Shown: positions 48,828-60,132 of the stretch, in pieces
Layout of the letters: the number at the start of each line of letters is the position of its first letter
Numbering within the stretch: the first letter of the stretch is position 1
NCBI RefSeq assembly: GCF_000006565.2
Contig: NC_031476.1
Span: forward strand, 6,418,400-6,482,399
Direction of reading: 5' to 3'
Length of the DNA stretch: 64,000 nucleotides
DNA from: Toxoplasma gondii ME49
Lineage: Eukaryota > Apicomplexa > Conoidasida > Eucoccidiorida > Sarcocystidae
Position numbers and translations under genes: made by a program
Notes under the pieces: model-generated
Database searches by the model: none
The model's input: the letters and a program-made list of their open reading frames with translations, nothing else
What the model was told of the DNA's origin: nothing

Positions 48828-50396
48828 AAAAAGCGGAGCCTCCGAAAAAAAAGGTCGGAAACACAGCCGCCGGACAAGCGACGCCACAATCGAAACAAGA
48901 GGATTTGTTTTTCAACTGCAAATCCGTGTTGCTAATGAGGACCCTGAAGAGCAGCCTTAACCCCTTCACAATCCCCTATATAGCGCGATCGTCACGGAAC
49001 CAATGCTATACAGAGAGACGCCCATGCGCATTATGCGTCCAACACAGGGTTCAGTTCTAATGAAGGCAGAAGATTGCACTGAACACCCGTCTCGCGTACA
49101 CCGAATCAACTATTTACATGCCAGTAATTTTTGTTTGGAGACTACCGTACACGGGAACGAAACATCCTTTGCTACGTGTGTGCATGGCAGACGATGCCTT
49201 TCGACTGAAGTCGGGGCAACTTATCACGAAAAATACCCGACGGGCGTTCCCTACAGAACGAGAACACTAGAAAAAAGTCTACCACTGTTTTTTGCTCGCC
49301 CTCACTTTTATATGAGAGCACGGCAATCAGCATTTTCGAAGACGCGATTCTGCTTGTCACAGCCACCCGAAGCCAAAATCATCTACTGCAGACCACACCG
49401 TATCGACAAATTACACGTACAAAGACTCGATGCACATATGCAAACGGACATATAAACATGTAGCGAAGTGTGAGAAGCGGATAGCAGTGAACTATAATGA
49501 CCTCAACAGCGACGAAATACCTCAACCCATCTGCCGAATCACAACTGTGTTCGCATGCCGGACGATCTGTAAAAATGATACCCATTTTCAACAGAGGTTC
49601 CTCGAACGAAGGCGGCAGCGGGCACACACACAGTCATGAGAGGCACTAATCCGAACTTAGTTGGACTGTTGTTACTGAAATGGATTTACGGTCTGTTGGT
49701 GAAGTCGGTTGAGCTGTCCGTGCACTCCCGACCGACTCGACTGTGTTCCCACACGGATCCTCATCCGTGACCGAGACGCTCACAAGAGCCTTTCTGTATT
49801 ATGCTCCGTAAGACATGCACGTGGAGTGAAGAACTAGGCTCCCTATTGTCCCACACTGCCCGTGTCCGGCATTCCGTTGTCGACGCCTGGCCTGCGGGCT
49901 TGGCTAAGAGCGAACACGGAGAAACAACGGCGAAAAAACTTGTCACGGCGACCAGCTGTGTGGCGAAACAGAATAACGACCCTCGTTGCCGGTGTGTTTC
50001 TGTCTGAAGTGATCCAACACCGTAGTTGAATATCTGTTCCCGTCCAGTGAAACTTTCTCCAGCAAAGACACCGAAAAGTCACGACACACGGAAAAAACAC
50101 TCCCCGCCATTATCTTCCCTGTTTCGCTCGCGGCACGCTGCCGCATACAGTGACCCTGCCAAAAATGCAATGCCAATGCCAGCAAAAAAAAACCGGAAAG
50201 CCAGCAGGCCAAGACCTGAAGCGCCATCTTCGTCAGTTACCCTGTAGAGAAACACTCGTTGCAGAGCGGCAATCCTACCGCCTCCCTCTCGCCCCTGTGC
50301 GGATTCATCCCTTCGAAATGCGCTCCAAAGCCTTGTTTTTCGGACAAGACATATCTCCCTTTTCATGAGAGAGTATACCAGCAGTGCACTTCCGGT
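48828..50396. other. spacer without a supported gene
   Basis: A 150-codon frame at 49003-49455 has random-looking composition and no splice or start support. No RNA gene was found. Confidence 0.3.
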
Positions 50397-52373
50397 ATGG
50401 GTTCTTCCTCTGTCGTCGATGACTCGGTTTTGCCTGACGGAAGAATTCGGACAAGGCCGCCCCGGAAACGCATCCGAAATACGGGAAGCGGGAGGTACTC
50501 TCCCAACACCTCTTCGGAAGCGACTTCGTCGCATGCGGGTAAAGAAAATACCATCGAGAGAGCCCGTACCCTGTACAATACATACCCAATCTAACCGCGA
50601 AAAAACCCAATCTAACCGCGAAAAAACCCAATCTAACCGCGAAAAAATCCTTCACAGAACCATTCGTAGACACAAGCAGATGAACGAGGTCGTACTGGGA
50701 ACAATGACATGTCGTTCCCCTTTCCACGTGTCGACAGTCTGTACACAAATACGTTTAGCTGTTTAAGGTCGCATATATTCTAGCCCGAGACTCGCTGCAA
50801 CAGCAGACGAAGCGAGAACTTGATGAAACGCTGCACAACCCACACGATCCACAGTTAGGCCTTCGCTCTGACAGGCCTTGAGCAAAGAACCTCTTGTCTG
50901 CCTAAGACAGTGGTCGAAGGAACAGACGAGACATGGAGCGCGCCACAGAAAACATGCGGCTGCACCTTTGCGCATTTAAAAAAAACACCTGGGATAGAGC
51001 CCTAACATCCCGCGGCATACAACGCCGCGCATGGAGGCCTGCGATATACCGTATAAAGACTCGAAAGCCCGACGCGCAGCTGTCAGACATCGTTCCACAT
51101 CGGAGTGGCCTCCGCCGCGTCTTCCCTGCACGTGACCTTCGTGTCTCTCCAAAGCCGGGCGAAAACGGCCGTCGTCCCCTCTCTAGCGCACGGGAAGTGA
51201 GACGCGAATCCTTCGTGACCATTTCACACGAAACGCAACTACGATGCATGCATGAACGAAAGTGAGATACGGTATACGTTTCGTCGTTTCGCAGAGGCTT
51301 CAAGACATCCGGGGGGGGACGCTTACACAACGCGCGAACTACAACGAGCTAAACAAAATGAACTCGCTGCTCGATACGATGTCCCTTTCCTCGAGCGTGC
51401 GGCCACATGGTGCGTACAGTCGCGCAAAGCAACGCTGCCTTTACGCTGAAATGAATGTCGCATGCGTTTTTTAACTGCACGTAGCCTGTGAGCTAGCCAT
51501 CGTCGTGGCCTGCCCGATCGACAAGTGTTACCTCGGACAGCCGGCGACAATCGTCGCTTTCTGTTCGAAGTCATTTGCTTATACTCAGCCCATTGTCCTC
51601 CAGAACCAGAGACCCGAGCACGACTCTGATTTTATCCTGTCTTCAGTGTTTCCTCGCTGTTCCTCCACACTTTCGCAGAAGTGTCTCCTTGCCGCTTTGA
51701 GCCATGTTCGACTGAGCGTCTACGTTTTCGTCTTTGCCTGCGTGCTGACCAGCAACCCTATGCGGTGCGTTGTGGGCCAGCACTGCAACGGGGCTTGTAA
51801 TGTGCGTCATCGCTGTTGGAGTGCCGCTCTGCTTCAGTGTCGGGTCTCCAGAGGAGATAGAGACACATGTAAGACCCCGACAGTGCCCGCTTCTCTCCTC
51901 GCCCGTTCGGGCGAAAGGCGAATTCGGAAACACAGTAACGGCGAAAAGACGGCGTTCTTTCCATAGCTGCAACTGGTCGCCTCTGTCCGGTCTCAATAAC
52001 GGCCTTGCCTGCCTTCAAGACCCCAGCAGAGCACACAGCCGGTCCAACTCCGGCGGCTTCTGCTTCCGTCAAACTCGAGTGCGGGGTAGCGCCTTCCCGC
52101 CCCGACGCGCGTATCGGCAGTTGACGGTTGATAGGATAACTGTTGCCTGTGAATGAACTGCTGGTGCAACACCTCGACCTCCTATTGTCTCACCATTTGT
52201 TGAAGAACATCATCAGATACGCTGTGTATATAGGCTCCTCGGGCACTTGATCATACGCCACTTGTGTCAAGGGAACTCGCCACGGCTCGAGCTTTGTCCC
52301 CGCCTTTCAGTGCACACATGGACGCCGGAACAGGGGTCCCCGCGAAGCAGTTGAAGTGGAGCTGCCGGTCTGA
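50397..52373 (+). CDS. small single-pass membrane protein, four exons, 140 residues
   Basis: Exons 50397-50538 (ATG in TTCCGGTATGGGTTC; ends GCGG|GTAAAG), 51295-51396 (after TTTCGCAG; ends GAGC|GTGCGG), 51753-51868 (after TGACCAG; ends ACAT|GTAAGA) and 52311-52373 (after CCGCCTTTCAG; ends TGA). Phases are 1,1,0 and the frame is kept. The N-terminus is Ser/Arg-rich (RPPRKRIRNTGSGRY), then a polar helix (RELQRAKQNELAARYDVPFL), one membrane segment at about 86-113 (TATGLVMCVIAVGVPLCFSV), and a basic tail ending VEVELPV. There is no cleavable signal, so it is probably a signal-anchored or organelle membrane protein. An alternative donor at ACATG|GTGCGT would break the frame with exon 3. I do not know the family. 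Confidence 0.5.
50585..50647 (+). repeat. three perfect 21-base tandem repeats
   Basis: Unit CCCAATCTAACCGCG followed by six A, repeated three times without mismatch. It lies in intron 1 of the small membrane-protein gene. Confidence 0.95.
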
Positions 52374-52832
52374 CAAAACACATATGGACAAGGACGAGAA
52401 AGTTGAGGAAGCTTGTCTACGCTCCGCTGGTGTGTACGCGCCACACCGTTGAGCGTTTCGACTGTCTGCTGTCTTTTAAACTAAGTCTAAACCCGCTAGT
52501 CCGTCCAGACGTCACACACAACTAGTCGAACCCATGTGTCTGCAGGAAGAAAGAGGCGAGCGTCGAATTTCCATCCCTCTTTCTGCAACGCTGGACACTC
52601 TGAGCTCTTTGCCCTTTCGAGCGTACACTAGAGAAAACGCGATTTAGCAAGGTGTTCTGCTGCTTGCAGAGCTGACAATGAAGCCCGCATTACCTTCACA
52701 TTAGTGCATGTAGCTCTATAGGTTCCATTTCTACGATAATTAGTCTTCTCTGAACCGTGACCACGAACCAACATTTCTGTCTATCACGACACTTTCGAGT
52801 ATAAGGGGGCAGTCTGCCTCCATTCCCTCCAC
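52374..52832. other. convergent 3' flanks
   Basis: Short space between the ends of two converging genes. Presumably it holds both 3' untranslated regions; nothing else is seen. Confidence 0.4.
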
Positions 52833-55800
52833 TTAAAACACTGAAACCACCACAGTGTACAAGGTAAAGATGTTAGCAGACAAGGTTGTCCCGCTTACTC
52901 CTTTCCTTGTGTTGTCGGCGCGTTCCTCGGATGCAGGAGTGAGGGACGGACCGGGACCGGCGCTCTTGGGTGCTGCGCCTTCTCCCCGCCCGCACACAAC
53001 CTGGGCAGCCGCTTGCTGAGAACTCGACGCGAGACTCGAGAAAATGGCGGCGCAGCCTTCTCTTCTCTCTCGATCAATCCCGCTGGATGGGGGGGGCAAA
53101 AACCCTGGCCCGCCAGACGTAAGCATGGACACATCGGTCCGCTTCACCCGTCGCTGAGAAGCCTTGAAGGTGGGAGGCGGAGGGGCGACAGCGTTTCGGC
53201 CACCGTTGCTGAAGTCATGCACGGACTTAACATTCGGGCTGGACTCCCGTTGAGACAACGGAACACCGTCCTGCTCAGATAGGAAAGGAGAGCACGACGG
53301 CGGCGACGGACCTGAGCTTCTTCCTTCTTCCTCTGACAGCCCATGCGTACTCGACCCCGAAGAGCCGAGAGGCCAAGACCTAAGTCCTCCACTCACCGCT
53401 GTTCGTTCCCGCTTGGGTGACGTCGCGCATGCAGGACCACTGGCGGCTTTTCCAGCGAGTGGTCCCAGGACTTCCGTGCGTCTCGCAGCATCAGCGATGT
53501 CCTTGAGAGAGGCCTCAAGAATCGAACTCGTTGTTGTTTCCTTTGTCTCCTCACCCTCATCTCGCTTCAAGGACAGGCCTTTGGCAAGCTCCGGTCGCGC
53601 CGCGGTCGCTTCGTCGTTGGCCTCGGGTCGGCCAAGCCGCGGCGGGACCGGTGCACTTCCGTATGGGGCACCAGTTAAGTTGCTCGAGAGAGCTGCCGAG
53701 GGTCTCTGACATGATGACATACAGTCTCCACGTTCACGACTGGCTTTATTCACCGCTGGGGCACCCGAGAAAAAAAACGACATGGAAGACGGAGCATCCT
53801 CAAGCGAAGCCTGACGTGAGGGCGAAAGCGAGTCCACACCTGTGCTGTGCAAAGGACGTTTGGAGTCTTCGGCGCCGAGTCCAGGTGCAGTCGCATTATG
53901 ACACTCGCCCTTGTCTCTCACAAAGCCTTCGCGTACTCCCATTTGGCCCCCTCTCTGTGCTGCCTCCGTTGTTGCGTTCTGCCCTGTCTCATTCTCCCAC
54001 TGCTTCGCGTCTTTGTTCCCTGTCTTCTGGCCTATGCATTCTGCATGCAGACCCTTCGTCTCCTGCTTCCAGGAGACAAACATTGGCGGGATCGGCAATG
54101 AAGGACAGCCCTCTCCTGGGGTGCTTTCTTCGGCCTTCTGAACTTCCTCCACATCTCCCCTTCCGCGGTCGTTCCAGTCGGCAAACCCGTCCTCTAGCTT
54201 CTCTTCACTTCTCCCTGTGCCACTGACTTCGCCCTGTGCTCCTCCTGCTTTCTCTACCGACCAAGCCTCCGCCTCGTGCTTGCGAAAGAACCCTGTCGGC
54301 GACGCCAGCATCGACACGCACTGCGCGAGCTGGTGCACGATAGTCCTCGCCGTTCCACATTCTCGGACTTTCGAGGCACTGTCCCTTGTCCCAGCCTTCA
54401 GGGCGGCAAGGGAATCGGACCCGGAGCTGCTTGGGTTTGCTTCGTCCGCTTGAGGGCTTGAGACCGCCCGCGTTCCGCACTGGTCGCGAAACTTACCTTT
54501 CTTGCCTCTGGATAAGAGACAGAAGTCCGAAGGCAGCGCAGATGTGGAGCCCAGAGATGCTGAAACATCTCGAGTGTGCGGATTTAGGCTGCCTCCAGTG
54601 CTGGACATCCCCTCCTCTTTCGTGTGGCGGCGAGCGAGGCTCACCCGTCTGGGAGAAAAAGCCTCCGCCGACAGAGACGGACTACGTTCCGCCGGTGTCA
54701 TCTCGGCTTTCACTTTTTGGCGCGGGCCATCGGCCGTTTGCAAAAAGCTTAGGTCTATCGAATCCGGGCGGTCTCCAGGCAACTCGGTCTTGAAGAACGT
54801 CGCAGCCCCTTCATTGATGCCACCACTGCTGTGGACGGTGAACCGCAAAGATGTGTCATACTTTCCCTGATGACTGAAAGCGAGGCTGTTCTGCTGAGAT
54901 AGCAGAGTTCCAAAAAGCCGGTCGGACCCACCTGAGAAGGCTTCCCACTCCCCCATATGGAAGTTGTCTCCAGGCCCGGACGGGCTGACGGCCGACCCTT
55001 GAAGAGGAGGCCGCGTCTTCTCTCCTGAGTTCCGCAACGGGTTTGTAGGCGCTACTGCATTCCCTCCTTCGGTGCTGTGGCCGACGGGAGGAAGGTGACA
55101 AGCGGAAGCTGTCGGCGCTGGGAGGCCCTGCGCTGTCTCTCGCATATGCTGAAGCAAAGTGACTGGATTTCCATTTGCTCCCACGCTATTGTCTGCTTCC
55201 TGCTGAGTGGGCGAGAGTTTGGAAGGCTGCTGCGAAAGAGCAGCTACGAGAAAATCTCGCAAGGTGAACGAGTGCGTCCCTCCAGATGACACAGACGGGC
55301 CTTTCGCTCCGGACCCAGCTTCGGGAATCACACTGGTGGAACTCGCCACGGAGGGGCCACGAAACACGGCCACTTGGCTGCTCTCACCCCTGTCTACTGT
55401 TACATGCGCCCCACCTCGCTCGCCTTTGTTTTCCTCTTGAGAGGGCGCAGAGGTCTCTTGACTAGACTGCGTGAGAAGAAGCAGAAGCTGCTGCTTTTGG
55501 ACGAGCGTCATCGTGCTGAAGGCTTGCTGGAGGAGAAGTTGCTGCTGCATCGTCATGCCCCCTTTGCCGCCTACACCACTCGTTGCCAAAAGGGAACAAA
55601 GCCCTGCGGCCGTGACCGTCAGAAAGGGATCAGAAGTGGGAAAGGTTCCTACGGACCCGAGCCCGCCCCGAGAGCTGCCTGCAGGGCCACTTGAGGTAGA
55701 GGAGCAGACCGACGCCGCAGACATGAATGGAGAGCTTGCAGAGCCCGTTACACGTCCTGCCCCGCCGCGGCTAGACTGCGGACCCGCCACAGCGCCGCCC

Positions 55801-58800
55801 AAGAAACTTCCGCCGAGCTGACCCAGAGCCGTGGGGACCGCGGGCGGGAGACTTCCAAAGCGTTGGACTGGCGACTCGGGGACCGAGTAGGGGAAGGGCA
55901 ACTGCTGGGCGGCAGGGGCTCCAGGGGAACCTGGCCCGCGTTGCGCCAAAGAGGCTGGAGAGACATTCACGGCAGGGCCAGAACCCACCGTAGTGGTACA
56001 GGTACTGCCGCCGCACCAGCTGCGGGCAGAGGGCAACCCGCCACTCGTGGAAAGCCCTGTGCTGATGAACGGGCTCCCAGGCCCGGGGCCGTCCCACATC
56101 ATGGGGCAACTTAGAGCCGGGCTCCAGCTCGGACTTGGACTCGGACTGGGGTTGCTAGCAATCGTCTTGAGCGCAGAGGCAAGCAGATGTTCTTCGCCGT
56201 TCTTCAGCTGAATCTTCAGCGCCTTTCCCGCCACCACAAGCCCGGACAGCTGCCTGAACGCTTCAATCGCGGCGCTCGTGTTGTCGTACGAAACGAAACC
56301 AAAGCCGCGGTTGTAGCTGCAGCATGACAACAGAGTCGAGTTCGTATTGCTGCTTCCGATTGGGCCACCCGAGGGAAAGTTCGACGAGGGCTGGACGACC
56401 GACGACGCAGGCGGCACGCGAATTCCAACGACATGCCCAAACTGGCCAGCCAAACTCATCAGCTCCAACTCCTTCCAGCACGCGGGGATGCCGTAGATGA
56501 ATAAATTCGCCCCTAAAAGGACAGCAGAAGGAATACACACAGCGACACTGACATCACCTCGGATTCGACCCAAAGTGACGAGACGGAGAGCACCACTGCA
56601 GATACAAAGGAGCGCCTCGTTCCCCAAATGAAACGCGCGGACAGCCTGCTCGTCTCCTGTTAATGCAGCGTGTACTCAGTGCAGAACATCGACGCAGCTC
56701 GCCGGTCGCCTTGGCCGCCTCAGACCCCGTCGGCTCTTTCTTGTAGGGGACCCCCTTTTGTCGCTCCGAAAGTGGACACGCACCTGGAGGTCCGTCTCTG
56801 AGGAGCGTGAACGTTGTTTTCCTCGCCTGCTCTTGAATCACTCCGGGGTCAAGCACACAGCCCTTTCCTTGCACTGTTCGCAGGCCCGGGATCGCCGACA
56901 CAGGGCCCAGAGCTCCCAGGGCAGCTAGCACGCCTGCTGCCGCATTCGGCTGATTGTCGCCTTGACCTGCTGCGTTTATTCAGACACATACCACAAAATA
57001 CTCAATCATTTTAACTTGAGAAGTTGCCCTGTTTACACGCGAGAAAACTAGGCGCCATCCCTGATCAAGTATTGCTGCATCACCGAACCAACATCAGCTC
57101 CTACCGCTCGAAGAAAAGGCAACTGCCAACGGGGTTGGACTCCTGGTGACAATTAAATGTGCGTGTCCCTGTCCCTCTGCAATCCGCATATAAGTACATG
57201 TGCACGAATCGCTCTTCGCTTCTATCAAACGTATGAATGCGACAATGTGGAGCACACACACGATGGTGCAGCATCCCCTTCTGCCGCGATGAAGCTCACC
57301 TAGGCTGGTAGTACCGGAGGATGTTGGACCACTTCCCTCCGCGAAATCCGCATGGTTCCACCCAGGCTTGAGAGTCGAACTGGAGAGCGAGGAAGATGAA
57401 AGCTGGCCGTCCAGCATACGGTCGACTCCTCGCGGAGGTGTGTGGCTTCCTCGGCCTCCAGTCGCCAACCCGTCAGACGACGGCACATTCAAGCATGGCA
57501 TGTCCATCTTCGTTAACGGCAAGCGAGTTAAAGGAAAGTCCTTCGCACAGCGGCAGCTAACGAGACGATGGAATTCTGCATGCTGCATGGCAAAGATAGA
57601 ACGCTCAAAAACGACCGCTTTGTTGGCCACTAGAGCTTCTTCTTGTTGCGTCCTGTTTCGCACGAAAGACACAGAGACTCGAACCAGGAGAAAAAAAGAC
57701 GAAATCAACACATCTTACGTGGATCGGAATTCCCGCCGAAACCTCCGGACATCCCTACCACGAAGAACTGGGTTTGTACCCTTCAAGGACTCTGGTAGGC
57801 ACCTGGCTTCATGGTGGTTAGTAGTTCATCAGTTCACAAGGCTACGACACATGAACAAAGTTGCAGTTCATCCACGCTTTGTCCTCAACCACGTGTTCAA
57901 TGCTGTGTGCGCCCTGTTTTGTCTCTTTTGAGCCTTCTCCACGCCTATCTCACAAACCCCCCATGCAGGATTTGTCATCTGCCCATTCCCTGGCGTCCGC
58001 AGCCTTACCTCAAACGCTCGTTTCCCGTGCATTGCGCCGACGGCCCGATCAGCCATGGTTGAAGTCGCGAAGATGATGTAGGCGTACGCCCACCTGCCCG
58101 GTTGCGGATCGTACTCGAGTCCGATGACAGTGCCGTACCTCTCGGCTAGCCTTTTGACAGCGGCCCTTGTGATGTCTGGAGGAATATTTCCAACAAACGT
58201 TCTACCGGGTTGTTGGGGAACTCCCTCACTGCCTCCAGGAGGACAGAAATTGCCGTGGGCGCCGACGCCGGAGAAGCGCGAAGCGGAGGCCGGGGGACGC
58301 AGTCCGCATGCGCTCGAACGCAGTGCAGGATGCAACAGCGGCGAGCATGCAAGTTTCATTGACGCCTCGCTTCCACTCGAGTTGTCGCGGTCCCCTCCAC
58401 CGGCGTTGCTGGTGCCCGCCGAGTCTACGCCGAGGGAAGAGCCGCCAAGGAGCTGAGAGAGATCGGGGAGAGGGTGCCCGGGCAAGCCTAGAGTGCCGGG
58501 GACCGTACGGTCGAAGCCGGCGGGGCCTATCGCGCTCGAGAGCGAGCCCAACTGAAGCAGGTGCTGCAAAGGAAGGGGCGAGACGATATTCGCCAGATTT
58601 TGGCCCAGACCAGGGGGCAAACCACTCGATAAGTTCGCTCCCGCATACGGAAACGCCGGGCTCATGCTTTCAGTCGGCCGAGAATGTGGGGACGCAGCCG
58701 ACACGGTGCCGTGGGAAGGGCAGGTCGTCGACGAGGAGACCAGAGAGGGAGAGCGGCGCGGCGAGGACGCCCCACCGGGGTCCCCTGGGTGCCGAGCATG

Positions 58801-60132
58801 AGCGACGGGGAAACAGGAAACGGGAGACGCCACCGCAAGAGGGTTGCCTCCGTTCTCGTCGGAGAAGGGCGACCTACCGAACGGCCCCACCCCACCCGCC
58901 GCCTGGATTTCGCTTCCAGGGTGTCCGGGCGTCCCAGGAAACGAAGGCTGGAAAGAACTTGGAGGAGACAGCGATGCGGCAGCCCCTGCAACCGAGGCAC
59001 CAGGCCCCAAACTCCACATCCCGCCCGCCTCGTGTTGCGCTGCGGAGGCCTCGGCGGCTCCTGGGGGTGGGGGGAGAGGAAGCCGCTCCTTTAGCTCGGC
59101 ACCTGAATCCGTGAAGCCGAGGGCAGACGCGTTCTGGGGAAGCGGCTGGAAAGTCTCAGGGAAGCAGAAGTCCTCACTGATAGTTTGATGCTGCAGCGTT
59201 TCCTGCTGTGCTGGGTGTCCAGGTCGATGGTCAGGCATATGGCGACTGAAGCTAGAAGTAAACCCGACAGCCGGGGAGCTGCCACTGGAGCCCAGATAAG
59301 CAACGGCGCCCTGCCCGGGAGGTAACGCGTGTTGGCGTCCTTTGGTCGCGCAGAGATTGTAGCTCGTCGGAGTCCCACTGACCGACGGCGCGGTCCCCCA
59401 GGACGAAGAAATAGAGAAGTAGTCGAGCGAGCGGGAAGGCGCCGAAGACACTAATGCCGGTCCGCGGTTGCCGCTATACGTTGGCGCTGTCGTGTCTTGG
59501 GAGAGGGAGAGACAGCCGCTGTGGGGGGAACCCATGGTGCCGGCGCCCTCGTCTTCACAAGAACTTAGCTCTTCACGAAATACTGGAACATCTGACGCCA
59601 AGGGGTGCGGGGACGTAAATAAAAAGGAGGGTAGGTCGCAGCCGGTGTCGGCACAAGGGACCTTGCTTGCAGCGTCTAGGGGGCGCTCGCTGAGCCCCAT
59701 GATTGTTCGTCGCGTAGTGCCACTCTCCTTGTCTTCGTCCCGCTCGTGACCTCTGTGCAAGTTACCCCCCAAAGACTCCCACGGGCGCACCGACTGAGTG
59801 CTTCCGCCTCGAAACACCTGGTCAAATTCAGGTTCGCCGTCGCCCTCAACGAAAGCAGCCCGCGCCTCGCCGACTGGGGCCTCCACACGCGTGTCTGTAC
59901 CGCGGGCTCCAGGTGACACTTCGCCCACACCGTCTTCCGCAAGGCCCTTTGGAGGCACGACTTCCTTCGACTCCAGTTCAAACTCGGATTTCCCTGCGCA
60001 CAACCACGCGGAGGATCCTCTCATATTTTGGACGGCGGCCTCAGAGCGGAATTCCTGTTTCCGGAAGGCTTCTTCTGTTCCAATGTCTCGAGATCCCCGT
60101 CGACAAGAATCTCCACCGTCTTCATCCACCAT
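52833..60132 (-). CDS. CELF/Bruno-like RNA-binding protein with two RRMs, about 2,103 residues
   Basis: Exons in order of translation: 60132-58009, 57767-57719, 57575-57300, 56966-56784 and 56512-52833; phases 0,1,1,1 agree. The start is MVDEDGGDSCRRG. After about 640 residues of Ser/Pro/Gly-rich sequence comes RRM A (644 to about 715), with RNP2 TFVGNI and RNP1 RWAYAYIIF, ending FFVVGMSGGF across the first intron. RRM B starts near 878: GANLFIYGIPACW, then NRGFGFVSYDNTSAAIEAF and LKIQLKNGEEH. The GANLFIY and GFVSYDN strings are the signature of the third RRM of CELF/Bruno proteins, which control splicing and translation. A tail of about 1,140 low-complexity residues follows, unlike animal CELF proteins, which stop soon after RRM3. 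The start of exon 3 is uncertain. Near the end, GGA|GTAAGC is a possible donor, so the last residues may differ. Confidence 0.85.

Noticed and set aside
49003..49455. 150-codon plus-strand frame
   Set aside because: Residue composition looks random, there is no conserved block, and no splice sites point into it.
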